64,000 nucleotides of DNA. Source: Desulfotignum sp. Its GTDB lineage: Bacteria > Desulfobacterota > Desulfobacteria > Desulfobacterales > Desulfobacteraceae. The position numbers and the translations under genes are program-made. The notes below the pieces were generated by a model, which saw only the letters and a list, made by a program, of their open reading frames with translations, was not told the DNA's origin and did not search any database. This document shows positions 27,721 to 36,570 of this stretch, one piece after another. Position 1 is the stretch's first letter, and the number at the start of each line of letters is the position of its first letter. The stretch is from positions 123,487 to 187,486 of the forward strand of contig JAABSO010000004.1 of assembly GCA_011390335.1 (NCBI GenBank), in the 5' to 3' direction.

Positions 27721-30366
27721 ATGAACCTGTTTGCACTGCTCAAAACCCTTATTCCCAGAACCAGGGCGAGGATTCGCACCACTATTGATTATCTGCTCGG
27801 GGACACCCAGGACTATTTCACCAATCTTTACCCCGGCAACCACAGCTATATCGCAAGAAAAATCCTTAACCGCCTTATCCGAAAACTTGCCCTGGATGAC
27901 CATAATATAGAAAAAATTCAATATCTGGATCCGGATAACCATATCGTATTTGCCAGTAAAAACAAACGGCTGTTTGATTTTTTATATTTTCATACCCGAC
28001 TCAGGCACCTGAATCTTCCATATCCGGAACTGGGATTTGACCTGCGGTTCTTTTTTCTGCTGCCTGTCAAACGCCTGTTCAGGATATGGCTGTCCCATCT
28101 GGATTATTTTTTTCACCATTTTTCCTTCAAAGATTTTTATGGTTCCGGTTATGCGGAAAATGAACTGTTATCAGGAAAATCCGGATTTGTCTGTCTGATT
28201 GAGGAAGATGATTTTTACAATCGGTTCATAAAAGCATCACCGGATCCTTTGTACCATTTGATTGCATTTCAAAAACGCACAGAAAAACCGGTTGTCATTG
28301 TACCTGAAGACATCATTTATGTCACCAAACCCATGCACAAGAATCCGGGCTTAGGGGAGATTCTCTTTGGCACCCATGAAAAACCCGGATTAATAAAGCG
28401 CGTAAATATACTGCTGCGCCACCCGGAAAAAATCCGGGTGGAAATTGCACGGCCTGTCAATCTCAAAGAATTTCTTTTACGGCCTGATATCAGCTGCCTT
28501 GATTCTGAATTTCAAACCCACCGTCTGAGAAGCCATCTGGTGGACATCTTGAACCGTCAGCGTAAAAGCGTTACCGGTCCTGTGCTTAAATCCCGCCAGG
28601 AGATCACCGAAGATATTCTGACCCGAAAATCCTTACGGGAATATCTGGCTGATTATGCTGCAAAAAACAACATTTCTTTAAAAAAAACCAACAAAAAAGC
28701 AGCAGCCTATATCAATGAAATTGCAGCCAATTATAATCTGCGGGTTATCAATTTCGGAAACTGGTTGCTGACCTGGATATTTAAAAATATTTTTGAAGGC
28801 CTGATGGTCAACCAGAAAGAAATCAACCGAATGCGGGAAAAATATACCGAAGCCCCCCTGATTCTGGTGCCCTGTCACAAAAGCCACCTGGATTACCTGC
28901 TGCTTCCCTATGTCATGTTCAGAAACAACATGCCCTGCCCCCATATTGCAGCCGGAAAAAACCTCTCCTTCTGGCCTTTGGGACCCCTGTTCAGGGGCGG
29001 GGGGGCATTTTTTCTGCGACGGACCTTCAAGGGTGCGGAACTATATGCCAAAATTTTTGCAGCCTACCTGGAAAAACTGCTCTATGAAGGATTCAATATC
29101 AAAATTTTCATCGAAGGTGGCAGAAGCCGGACAGGAAAACTGCTGACCCCCCGTCCAGGGGGCATGGCCATGATCATCAATGCCTATCTCAGCGGCGCAT
29201 GCGACAACCTGTATTTTGTTCCCATATTTGTGGGCTATGACCGGGTCCTGGAAGAAGATGCCTATCTCAAGGAAATTGAAGGGGGGCATAAAAGTCCTGA
29301 AACCCTCAAGGGCCTGCTCTCCACCCGGAAATTTTTGAAAAAAAAATACGGCAAAGTATATATCCGGTTTGATGAACCCATTTCCATCAATGATTATATC
29401 CAGCAAAAAAATATCGACCTGTCCAGGGCCACGGCCGAAGAATACATGAATTTTGTCAAAAACTTCAACTACAAGCTCATGGCAGCCATCAACAAAAAAG
29501 CCGTGGCCACGCCCCACGGCATCATTGCCAGTGCCATTCTCAACAGCCCCAACAACAATTTTGCCAAAGGCCAGATGATAGAACAGGTCAACACCTATCT
29601 GAACATACTGATGGCCCATGATGCGGAACTGTCAGAGACCCTGCTGATGGATCTGGATAATACCTTTAATACGGTTATCTTCAACTTTTTGTCCAGAAAT
29701 TTCATTGAGCTGGCAGATGAAGATGAGGAAGATATAACGGATGAAACCTATTTTATTGTTAAGCACAACAAGCGTGCCATCCTGGATTACTATAAAAACT
29801 CGGTGATCTCCTTTTTTGTGCCGTCTGCATATACTGCAATTGCCATTCTAGAGGTGGACAGGTTCAAGTTTGCCCTGTTTGATCTGGTCCAGCGGTACCG
29901 GTTTTTGCAAAAAATGTTCGGGGATGAGTTTTTCTGTGACCAGGAGATCACCTGTGAAGAACACATTTCCAGATGCATCAAAGGATTCATCAATGAAGGG
30001 ATATTGGTACCGGACATCGAGCGGCAGGACATGCTCAACCTGACTTCAATGGGATTGCGAAAACTCAAATGGTTTGCCGCTTTTATGCTGCCCTTTTTAG
30101 AATCCTATGAAACCGCACTCCAGTATTTTGAAAGGGAAAAGAAAACATCTCCCAGTGAAAAGGAACGGGCCAAAAAAATTCATTCCTACGGCATGCGCTT
30201 ATACAAGCGCAAACAGGTGCGGCTCAAAGAGTCCCTGTCTTTGATAAACTTTCGGAATGCAGCCAGATTTTTTTCCAAAAACGGCATCAATGGACCTGAG
30301 GACCAGATCCAGATCGATTATTATAAACAGATTCTCAACCGCCTGACCCGGCTCATTATCTCCTGA
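27721..30366 (+). CDS. plsB: Glycerol-3-phosphate 1-O-acyltransferase PlsB
   Basis: Large membrane-associated acyltransferase that makes lysophosphatidate. 881 residues, normal for PlsB. Motif I is CHKSHLDYLLL (near 385), motif II region GGGAFFLRRTF, motif III FIEGGRSRTGK (near 460) and motif IV VPIFVGYDR. The N-terminal half contains a divergent acyltransferase-like region, which is characteristic. AGGGAAA precedes the ATG. It begins an operon with the MurU-AmgK-type gene 7 bp later, then dapB. A PlsC-domain protein is encoded at 5622. Confidence 0.95.
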   Translation: MNLFALLKTLIPRTRARIRTTIDYLLGDTQDYFTNLYPGNHSYIARKILNRLIRKLALDDHNIEKIQYLDPDNHIVFASKNKRLFDFLYFHTRLRHLNLPYPELGFDLRFFFLLPVKRLFRIWLSHLDYFFHHFSFKDFYGSGYAENELLSGKSGFVCLIEEDDFYNRFIKASPDPLYHLIAFQKRTEKPVVIVPEDIIYVTKPMHKNPGLGEILFGTHEKPGLIKRVNILLRHPEKIRVEIARPVNLKEFLLRPDISCLDSEFQTHRLRSHLVDILNRQRKSVTGPVLKSRQEITEDILTRKSLREYLADYAAKNNISLKKTNKKAAAYINEIAANYNLRVINFGNWLLTWIFKNIFEGLMVNQKEINRMREKYTEAPLILVPCHKSHLDYLLLPYVMFRNNMPCPHIAAGKNLSFWPLGPLFRGGGAFFLRRTFKGAELYAKIFAAYLEKLLYEGFNIKIFIEGGRSRTGKLLTPRPGGMAMIINAYLSGACDNLYFVPIFVGYDRVLEEDAYLKEIEGGHKSPETLKGLLSTRKFLKKKYGKVYIRFDEPISINDYIQQKNIDLSRATAEEYMNFVKNFNYKLMAAINKKAVATPHGIIASAILNSPNNNFAKGQMIEQVNTYLNILMAHDAELSETLLMDLDNTFNTVIFNFLSRNFIELADEDEEDITDETYFIVKHNKRAILDYYKNSVISFFVPSAYTAIAILEVDRFKFALFDLVQRYRFLQKMFGDEFFCDQEITCEEHISRCIKGFINEGILVPDIERQDMLNLTSMGLRKLKWFAAFMLPFLESYETALQYFEREKKTSPSEKERAKKIHSYGMRLYKRKQVRLKESLSLINFRNAARFFSKNGINGPEDQIQIDYYKQILNRLTRLIIS

Positions 30367-30373
30367 AAATTCC

Positions 30374-32050
30374 ATGAAAGCACTGATACTGGCCGCAGGA
30401 TTCGGCACACGGCTTTTCCCCTATACAAACACCGTTCCCAAACCCCTTTTCACCCTGGGTTCCATCCCTGTACTGGGACATACCATAGATCTTCTTATCC
30501 GGTCCGGGTGCCGGCAGATCATCATCAATACCCATTACCTGCCTGACATGATCACAGGGTATATAGAAAACAACAAAGAACAGTTTGAAGCACAGATCCA
30601 CTGTGTTTACGAACCGGAAATTCTGGACACCGGCGGCGCCATTGCCAATGTAAAAGAGTTCATGGCAGACCAGGATTTTTTTGTCATCAACGCTGATGTG
30701 GCAACCAATGTTGACCTGGCAGATCTCTTTGACTTTCATGTGACCCAAAAAGCCCTTGCCACGCTGGTGCTTCATGACAGAAAAGCGTTCAACAAGGTTG
30801 CAGTGGCTCCGGGCGGCTGGATCACCGGATTCAACCATCCCGGCAAAGGACTTGCCTTCACCGGTATCCAGGTGCTGTCACCGCATATTTTTGATTTTAT
30901 GCCTGACCGCAAGGTTTTTTCCAGTATCGATCTGTTTTCCGGACTGTGCAAAAAAAAACAGGTGGCAGCCTATGTGGCTGACGGTATTTTCTGGGAAGAT
31001 ATGGGCACACAAGCCGCCTATGCACGGACTGCCAGGCAGTGGATGGGTGCGGCTGCCCTTGAAGCAAATATCCTGGATATAAAGATCCAGGATCTGGCTG
31101 GTGACGGATCTGACAGAACCTGGTTCCGGGCTGTGCCCCAAACCCCCTCAAAAAACAAGAAAAAACCAGAATCGGTTGTCATCTGTGACCACGGGATCTG
31201 TCTGCCCGGCAGTGACATAAAGGCACAGCTTGCGGCGTTTGTCCATATCGGCACCCATTTGTTCAAGCAGAAAGTGCCGGTGCCTGCCATACTGGCCCAT
31301 GATGCCTTTGCCGGCCTGGTGGTTCTGGAGGACCTGGGCGATACCCATCTGGCAGACCTGGTGCAACAGGCCAAAGACAAATCCGCAATCAAACAGATCT
31401 ACCAGAAGCTCATTGACCTGCTGGTCCTTTTTTCCCAAAAAGGGGCAGCCGGGTTTGATCCCGCCTGGACCTGCCAGACACCGACCTATTCCAAATCCCT
31501 TATCCTGGAAAAAGAGTGCCGGTATTTCATGGATGCCTTTGTGAACGGGTATCTGGGAAAAAATCTGTCATTTGAAGATATTGCAGATGCATTCAGTTTT
31601 GTGGCACAAAAAGCGCTGGAAGGCGGTTTTCAGGGGCTTATGCACCGGGACTGCCAGTCCAGAAACATCATGGTAAAAAATGACACCTTTTATTTTATTG
31701 ATTTTCAATCTGCCAGAACAGGGCCGTTTCAGTATGATCTGGCTTCCCTTTTGATCGATCCTTATGTTACACTTCCCATGCAGGTACAAAAGGATCTTGT
31801 ATCCTATGCCATGGACCGGCTGGGCCTTGGATCCAGAACAGCAAGAAACAGGTTCACGCAATGTTTTCACTTCTGCTGCCTGACCAGAAACATGCAGATG
31901 CTCGGGGCATTTGCCCATTTGAGCCGGGTGAAGAAAAAAACCGGATTTGAAGCATACATTCCGGCGGCAGTGGCCTCCTTGAAACAGCTGATACAAAACA
32001 TGGAACCATACCCGGTGACCGGTCTCAAAGAACTCATAATGCGCTTGTAA
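30374..32050 (+). CDS. Fused MurNAc-1-P uridylyltransferase and amino-sugar kinase (MurU-AmgK type)
   Basis: 558 residues, two enzymes in one chain. Residues 1-225 are a nucleotidyltransferase: LILAAGFGTRL (4-14), KPLF (23-26), DTGGAI (85-90) and the metal-binding NADVA (106-110). Residues 240-558 are an aminoglycoside-phosphotransferase-fold kinase: glycine loop AGDGSDRTWFR (242-252), catalytic loop HRDCQSRNIM (424-433) and metal site FIDFQ (441-445). GDxSxRxxFR, HRDxxxRN and the following IDFQ-GP-YD block are those of AmgK, which phosphorylates MurNAc at C1; MurU then makes UDP-MurNAc. They are usually separate adjacent genes. Sugar specificity is inferred; GlcNAc or another sugar is possible. 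Confidence 0.85.
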   Translation: MKALILAAGFGTRLFPYTNTVPKPLFTLGSIPVLGHTIDLLIRSGCRQIIINTHYLPDMITGYIENNKEQFEAQIHCVYEPEILDTGGAIANVKEFMADQDFFVINADVATNVDLADLFDFHVTQKALATLVLHDRKAFNKVAVAPGGWITGFNHPGKGLAFTGIQVLSPHIFDFMPDRKVFSSIDLFSGLCKKKQVAAYVADGIFWEDMGTQAAYARTARQWMGAAALEANILDIKIQDLAGDGSDRTWFRAVPQTPSKNKKKPESVVICDHGICLPGSDIKAQLAAFVHIGTHLFKQKVPVPAILAHDAFAGLVVLEDLGDTHLADLVQQAKDKSAIKQIYQKLIDLLVLFSQKGAAGFDPAWTCQTPTYSKSLILEKECRYFMDAFVNGYLGKNLSFEDIADAFSFVAQKALEGGFQGLMHRDCQSRNIMVKNDTFYFIDFQSARTGPFQYDLASLLIDPYVTLPMQVQKDLVSYAMDRLGLGSRTARNRFTQCFHFCCLTRNMQMLGAFAHLSRVKKKTGFEAYIPAAVASLKQLIQNMEPYPVTGLKELIMRL

Positions 32051-32060
32051 GGAAAAACCC

Positions 32061-32894
32061 ATGGAAAAAACCCATATCATGGTCAATGGATTGCCCGGCA
32101 ATGTTGCCGCCACCATGGCAGAGGCTGCCGTCACAGACCAGCGGTTCGCACTGATCCCCTATTCATTGACAGGACCTGATATTGTCGATGATTTCATCCA
32201 GGTGAAAGATGTGCGCATCTGCCTGGTGAAACCAGACACCCGTGATGAAACCATTACAGATATCTGCAACCAGTCTCCTGCATTTATCGCCATTGATTAT
32301 ACCCATCCCAGTGCCGTCAACACCAATGCCAAATTTTATACACGCCACAATATTCCCTTTGTCATGGGCACCACAGGCGGAGACAGAAAGGCTTTGGAAG
32401 CCACGGTATCCCGGTCCCGGACCCCGGCTGTTATCGCCCCGAACATGGCCAAGCAGATAGTGGGATTCCAGGCCATGATGGCCTTTGCAGCGGATCGCTT
32501 CCCCGGTCTTTTTGCAGGATACCGCCTTGAAATAAAGGAAAGCCACCAGCAGAAAAAAGCTGACACTTCCGGTACTGCAAAGGCGATGGTACACTATTTC
32601 AACCAGCTGGGAGTGGATTTTGATCCCAAAGAGATTCAGCAGATACGCGATCCCCTGGTGCAGAAAAATCAGTGGCAGATTCCGGAACAATACCTGTCCG
32701 GTCACGGCTGGCACACCTATACCCTCACAGCGCCGGATGAATCTGCCCAGTTTGTATTCACCCACAATGTCAACGGAAGAAACATCTATGTGGCAGGCAC
32801 CTTTGATGCGGTATTGTTTTTAACAAAACAGGTTGCAGACACCAAAAGATCCCGACAGGTGTTCACCATGATTGACGTTTTAAACCAGGCCTGA
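32061..32894 (+). CDS. dapB: 4-hydroxy-tetrahydrodipicolinate reductase, plant-like type
   Basis: Reduces the dihydrodipicolinate precursor in lysine and diaminopimelate synthesis. 277 residues. Nucleotide-binding start VNGLPGNVAATMAEA is divergent from GxxGxMG; substrate motif is ESHQQKKADTSGTAKA, where common bacterial DapB has E-hHH-K-DAPSGTA. FVMGTTGG and PNMAKQIVGF fit the family. This version matches the plant/delta subclass. It is spaced 10 bp from the MurU-AmgK-type gene and 8 bp from the next gene, linking DAP supply with murein sugar recycling in one operon. Confidence 0.9.
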   Translation: MEKTHIMVNGLPGNVAATMAEAAVTDQRFALIPYSLTGPDIVDDFIQVKDVRICLVKPDTRDETITDICNQSPAFIAIDYTHPSAVNTNAKFYTRHNIPFVMGTTGGDRKALEATVSRSRTPAVIAPNMAKQIVGFQAMMAFAADRFPGLFAGYRLEIKESHQQKKADTSGTAKAMVHYFNQLGVDFDPKEIQQIRDPLVQKNQWQIPEQYLSGHGWHTYTLTAPDESAQFVFTHNVNGRNIYVAGTFDAVLFLTKQVADTKRSRQVFTMIDVLNQA

Positions 32895-32902
32895 GATTTT
32901 TC

Positions 32903-33424
32903 ATGAGCTTTTTTTCCAAAATTCTGCTTGTTCTTGTGGGTCTGGCCTATCTGATAGCCCCGGTGGACATCATCCCGGAAATTCTTTTTCCGTTTCTGGG
33001 TTGGGTGGATGACGGACTGGTTTTGTACTGTATCTTTTATCTGATCCGGTATGGCAAGCTGCCCTCGTTCTATTTCAAACGCAACCAAGGTGACGGATTC
33101 GGCCAGAAACCTTCCGGCCGGTTCGGACCTGATTCAGGACCACACACAAATAACAACGAATCCGGCGGCCGGACAACCGCCGGAAATCAGAAGTTTTCAT
33201 CCAATGCGAACAGTTCCCAGACCCCTAAGCCGGCACATGAAATTCTTGGTGTTGCAAAGGATGCCTCCTGGGAGGAGATCCAGACTGCCTATAAGCAGCA
33301 GGTCAAAAAATACCATCCAGACAAACTGTCACATCTGGGCAAAGAATTTTCAGATCTGGCTGCCAAACGCTTTGTGGAAATCCAGAAGGCGTTTGACTCC
33401 CTTAAAATAAAAAAAGGCCGATAG
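32903..33424 (+). CDS. DUF1232-DnaJ domain protein
   Basis: 173 residues. An N-terminal DUF1232 membrane segment (LAYLIAPVDIIPEILFPFLGWVDDG) carries the typical PVDIIPE motif. A low-complexity Asn/Gly/Ser linker follows, then a C-terminal J domain with YHPDK. The arrangement suggests a membrane-tethered Hsp70 recruiter. It is fourth in the plsB operon. A second J protein lies at 11840. Client unknown. Confidence 0.88.
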   Translation: MSFFSKILLVLVGLAYLIAPVDIIPEILFPFLGWVDDGLVLYCIFYLIRYGKLPSFYFKRNQGDGFGQKPSGRFGPDSGPHTNNNESGGRTTAGNQKFSSNANSSQTPKPAHEILGVAKDASWEEIQTAYKQQVKKYHPDKLSHLGKEFSDLAAKRFVEIQKAFDSLKIKKGR

Positions 33425-33429
33425 CCGCA

Positions 33430-33710
33430 GTGCAACCCCGGATACAAGGAATGCCTGTGACACACCGCCTTGTTGTTGACAACAAGGCTTTTGAGATACA
33501 ATGGCACTGGCATGGAGAAAAAAACCATCCAGTGCTGGTGTTTCTCCATGAAGGGATAGGATGTGTGAAGATGTGGAAAACCTTTCCGGAACAGCTGGCA
33601 AAAGCAACCGGGTGTAACGCATTTTTGTTTTCCAGACTGGGGTGCGGCAGGTCCGGCACACCTGCAACCTTCCCTGGAAAACCAATTTCATGCACACCCA
33701 GGCGCTGTAA
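33430..33710 (+). pseudogene. Decayed alpha/beta-hydrolase, N-terminal fragment with frameshift
   Basis: The first 80 or so codons encode an alpha/beta-hydrolase start: VLVFLHEGIGCVKMWKTFPE then FLFSRLGCGRSG. After about 33680 the family continuation appears in a different frame as TNFMHTQAL and hits a TAA at 33708-33710. The nucleophile, acid and histidine region is absent. So a frameshift plus truncation has removed the enzyme. The open frame that runs on to 34116 joins this remnant to an unrelated membrane protein and is not a genuine fusion. Confidence 0.75.
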
Positions 33711-33750
33711 AAAAACTTTTGCAGTAAACCTGCCGGAGGTCATGTCAAAA

Positions 33751-34116
33751 ATGACCGCCGGCATTGACAAACCTTTGGATCTCTGGGATATAGAACCATT
33801 TTACATTGCACAGACAAAAGGGAGAAACCGCGTGACCGGCGTAAGTGAAATTCTGGTTCTGATCCTGTTAATATCCGGTATACTTATTCTGCCAAGAATG
33901 CTCAAACCGGCCCCGCCCAAAAACACCACAGACACCCTTGCGCGCCTGTCCAAAAAAAAACGGGCGGCCATTGTTGCGTCTATTTTGTATCCCATTGCCT
34001 GTGCCATGGTCATCAAACCCTGGAACGGACAGCTGCTGCTGTTTGCAGCCACTGGCCCTGCCCCGGTGGCCCTGGCATGGGCGGTTTACTGGGTGGTGTC
34101 CGCCCCCAGAAAGTAA
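33751..34116 (+). CDS. Small membrane protein, unknown
   Basis: About 121 residues. Begins MTAGIDKPLDLWDIEPFYIA and has hydrophobic helices around VSEILVLILLISGILIL, ASILYPIACAMVI and the C-terminal LLLFAATGPAPVALAWAVYW. GGAGG at 33735-33739 is 11 bases from this ATG, while the nearer ATG at 33742 is too close. A bidirectional terminator follows. It is last in the plsB operon. No family recognised; whether the upstream remnant affects its translation is unknown. Confidence 0.65.
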   Translation: MTAGIDKPLDLWDIEPFYIAQTKGRNRVTGVSEILVLILLISGILILPRMLKPAPPKNTTDTLARLSKKKRAAIVASILYPIACAMVIKPWNGQLLLFAATGPAPVALAWAVYWVVSAPRK

Positions 34117-34140
34117 CCGCTATCTGAACACAATTCCTTT

Positions 34141-34194
34141 AAAAAAAACAGCCGACCCGACCCTGTTTTCCAGGATCAGGCCGGCTGTTTTGTT
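34141..34194. terminator. Bidirectional terminator between plsB and qrc operons
   Basis: AAAACAGCCG (34145-34154) pairs with CGGCTGTTTT (34182-34191), with an inner CCTG/CAGG stem. It ends both the plus-strand plsB operon and the minus-strand qrc operon. Confidence 0.83.
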
Positions 34195-34222
34195 GTCAGA
34201 TAGGGCAGGCACTGCAAATGGA

Positions 34223-34381
34223 TTAGTGGTGGTTGTCTTGTGATCCCTTTACAGTGTCATAGGCTGCTTTGGCAATGCAGTATGTCATGCCTGCCCCCAG
34301 AATGCCGATGGCATACCAGAAACCACCGAAAAAAAGATAATGGCCGATATCCCAGACCCATTCAAAATTAAATGGAAACAT
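34223..34381 (-). CDS. 52-residue membrane protein at the end of the qrc operon
   Basis: Starts MFPFNFEWVWDIGHYLFFGG and ends KGSQDNHH. One hydrophobic stretch of about 20 residues (WYAIGILGAGMTYCIAKAA) forms a single transmembrane helix. A good GGAG lies eight bases upstream of the ATG, which is 17 bp after the qrcD stop. The strong ribosome site, membrane topology and position before the shared terminator make it a likely accessory subunit of Qrc. I know of no named Qrc subunit of this kind; the association is inference from position. Confidence 0.78.
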   Translation of the reverse strand: MFPFNFEWVWDIGHYLFFGGFWYAIGILGAGMTYCIAKAAYDTVKGSQDNHH

Positions 34382-34397
34382 ATTAAGTTCTCCTTTT

Positions 34398-35648
34398 CTA
34401 AGATTCCTGTGCCTTGGATTGATTCAGTTCCCGTTCCTGGGGAAACACAGGCAGATAGCGGTATGTCACCGCAATCAGGATGATGCCGTAGGCCACAGGC
34501 AGAATGGTGGTGGCCACTTCCTGCCAGGAGGGAATATACAGGGCCCAGGTATCAAAAGGCATGACCGGAACAGCTACGACCTGAAGCACCATGACCCAGC
34601 GGTTGAGACAGACTCCGATGACGCCCAGAATAATGGCCAAAAGCCTCAGGCTATGGTTTTCCCGGGTGGTTTTATTGATGAGCAGAATACCGGGGATAAC
34701 GCCGCAGATGATGACCTCCGTCACCAGTATCCAATAGCCGTAAAAACTGTTGTTGGTGTAAAAATGGCTCATTTCGAACCCGAGACCGGGAGCGGTGACC
34801 GTAGCCCAGTAAATGGTATCGATGATTTTGGCGATTATATAGGTACAGATCATCCACCCGGAGATCTTTGCCAGCAGATGGACCACGTTGTCCTTGACCA
34901 GTTTTTTCCCGGTGACAGCTTCGGTGATCCGGGTTACCAAAAGGGTAAAACAGGGTCCGAAAGCCGCAGCAGACCAGGTGAACAGGAAAAAGGTCCAGGG
35001 CCAGATCAAAAGCCCTTCCCGTACAGCAAACGGCCGGCCGTACAGAACACCGGCAACACCGCCTAAAGACCCTTGGTGGAAGAAGGACAAAAACGCACCG
35101 GTTGCGGCAAATATGGCCATGGTCCCGTGCATGTTGTGGGCCAGGTGGTGGAAAAAAGGCACCTTGTTGAGCTGCCGGTTTTCCAGGATATTGGGAATGA
35201 ACTCAATGGTCAGCACCGCAAAATACAAGGACAGGCAGAAGGCCACCTCGGTGAGCATGGAATGCACATTGGCGTGCCAGAAGATAAACCAGCCCCGCAG
35301 CGGCTGGCCAATATCAATGGCCAGGATCAACAGGGCCGAACTGTAGCAGATAAACCCGATGATCACGGCAAAATTAATGATATTTTTAAGTTCATCAATT
35401 TTTAATATATATTTGAGCAGACCGGTGAAAAACGCACCGCCGCCCACGGCTATAACAGCCAGATCCGCCCATATCCACAGGGCAAATCCGTAATAGTCAT
35501 TCATGTTGGTCTGGTTCAACCCTTTGAACCAGCACAGCAGCATGGCATAAACGCCCCAGAGCAGGACAGCACCCACAATGGCTATTCCCAGCATGAATTT
35601 GGGAAATGAACACCGTTTTGCGCCTTCAGGTATTAATGCAGCATCCAT
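34398..35648 (-). CDS. qrcD: Menaquinone reductase complex, integral membrane subunit QrcD (NrfD family)
   Basis: About 416 residues with roughly ten transmembrane helices of the NrfD/PsrC family. It binds menaquinone and anchors the Qrc complex. Conserved-looking acidic and polar residues occur in helices, e.g. AIDIGQPLRGW and WHANVHSMLTE. ATG 35648 is preferred over TTG 35654 because GAGGAG is correctly spaced. It is the fourth gene after qrcA, qrcB and qrcC in the order known from Desulfovibrio. Confidence 0.93.
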   Translation of the reverse strand: MDAALIPEGAKRCSFPKFMLGIAIVGAVLLWGVYAMLLCWFKGLNQTNMNDYYGFALWIWADLAVIAVGGGAFFTGLLKYILKIDELKNIINFAVIIGFICYSSALLILAIDIGQPLRGWFIFWHANVHSMLTEVAFCLSLYFAVLTIEFIPNILENRQLNKVPFFHHLAHNMHGTMAIFAATGAFLSFFHQGSLGGVAGVLYGRPFAVREGLLIWPWTFFLFTWSAAAFGPCFTLLVTRITEAVTGKKLVKDNVVHLLAKISGWMICTYIIAKIIDTIYWATVTAPGLGFEMSHFYTNNSFYGYWILVTEVIICGVIPGILLINKTTRENHSLRLLAIILGVIGVCLNRWVMVLQVVAVPVMPFDTWALYIPSWQEVATTILPVAYGIILIAVTYRYLPVFPQERELNQSKAQES

Positions 35649-35681
35649 ATTCAATTACTCCTCACATAGATTTTGGATTTT

Positions 35682-36539
35682 CTAATCATGGGAAGCAGAC
35701 CCATGATGATTTTTCATCTTGTCCCACTCTCCATCCAGATAGCTGTCCCCCACTTTTCTGATCCATTCTTTTTCTGACATGTAATAGACCTTGGGGTTGG
35801 TTCCCAGGCGCTCCAGCAGCCTGAACACTTTGGGATTTCTTGATTTTCCCACCACGTCATGGTTCAAAGGATCTGGATGGGGGTCTGGTTTGACAATCTG
35901 GTGAACTCTGTGGGAAGGATTGTTCAAATCACCGAATATGATGGCACCGGCAGGACATGCTGTGGTGCATGCCGTCTGGTATGCGTCTTCCGGAATTTCA
36001 TCGGTTTCATTATAATAGGCCTGTTCCCTGGCCAGCTGGTACCGGTGGTAACAAAAACTGCATTTTTCCACCACTCCGCGCATCCTCGGGGACACATTGG
36101 GGCTTAAGTATTTTTCCATTCCTTCGGGCCATACCGGATCCCACCAGTTGAAATACCTGGCATGGTAGGGACAGGAAACCATGCAATACCGGCACCCGAA
36201 ACACCGGGTGTAGATCTGGGAGACAATACCTGTGTCATATCCGTAGTCAGTGGCTGTTGCCGGACACACAGACACACAGGGCGAATGGCCATGGTCTCCT
36301 TTACCTCCGCAGTGCTGGCACGGCCTGGGCAGGTAAGCTGTCTGCGTATCTGGAAATGATTTGCCATTGGTGAGCTTGTATACCCGCATCCAGGTGATAC
36401 TGTCCTTTTTATCGGACTCATCCTCCTTGAACGGAATATTATTTTCGGCCATGCACGACACCGTACAGGAACCGCATCCGGTACATTTGTCCAGATCAAT
36501 AACCATTCCGAACTTATGTGCTTTTTTATCTTGCATCAT
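35682..36539 (-). CDS. qrcC: Menaquinone reductase complex, iron-sulfur subunit QrcC
   Basis: About 285 residues, a periplasmic-facing multi-cluster ferredoxin relaying electrons from the QrcA/B unit to the quinone site. Cysteine groups are CTGCGSCTVSC, CQHC...CVSVCP, CFGCRYCMVSCP, and CSFC...CTTACP, enough for four clusters as in DMSO-reductase beta subunits. Two adjacent ATGs at 36539 and 36536 follow AGAGG; either may be used. It begins 31 bp after qrcB. No own signal peptide is visible, so it is presumably co-exported with Tat-dependent QrcB. Confidence 0.94.
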   Translation of the reverse strand: MMQDKKAHKFGMVIDLDKCTGCGSCTVSCMAENNIPFKEDESDKKDSITWMRVYKLTNGKSFPDTQTAYLPRPCQHCGGKGDHGHSPCVSVCPATATDYGYDTGIVSQIYTRCFGCRYCMVSCPYHARYFNWWDPVWPEGMEKYLSPNVSPRMRGVVEKCSFCYHRYQLAREQAYYNETDEIPEDAYQTACTTACPAGAIIFGDLNNPSHRVHQIVKPDPHPDPLNHDVVGKSRNPKVFRLLERLGTNPKVYYMSEKEWIRKVGDSYLDGEWDKMKNHHGSASHD

Positions 36540-36570
36540 CAGAACCTCTTTGAAAGTTTGTCCACACCAT

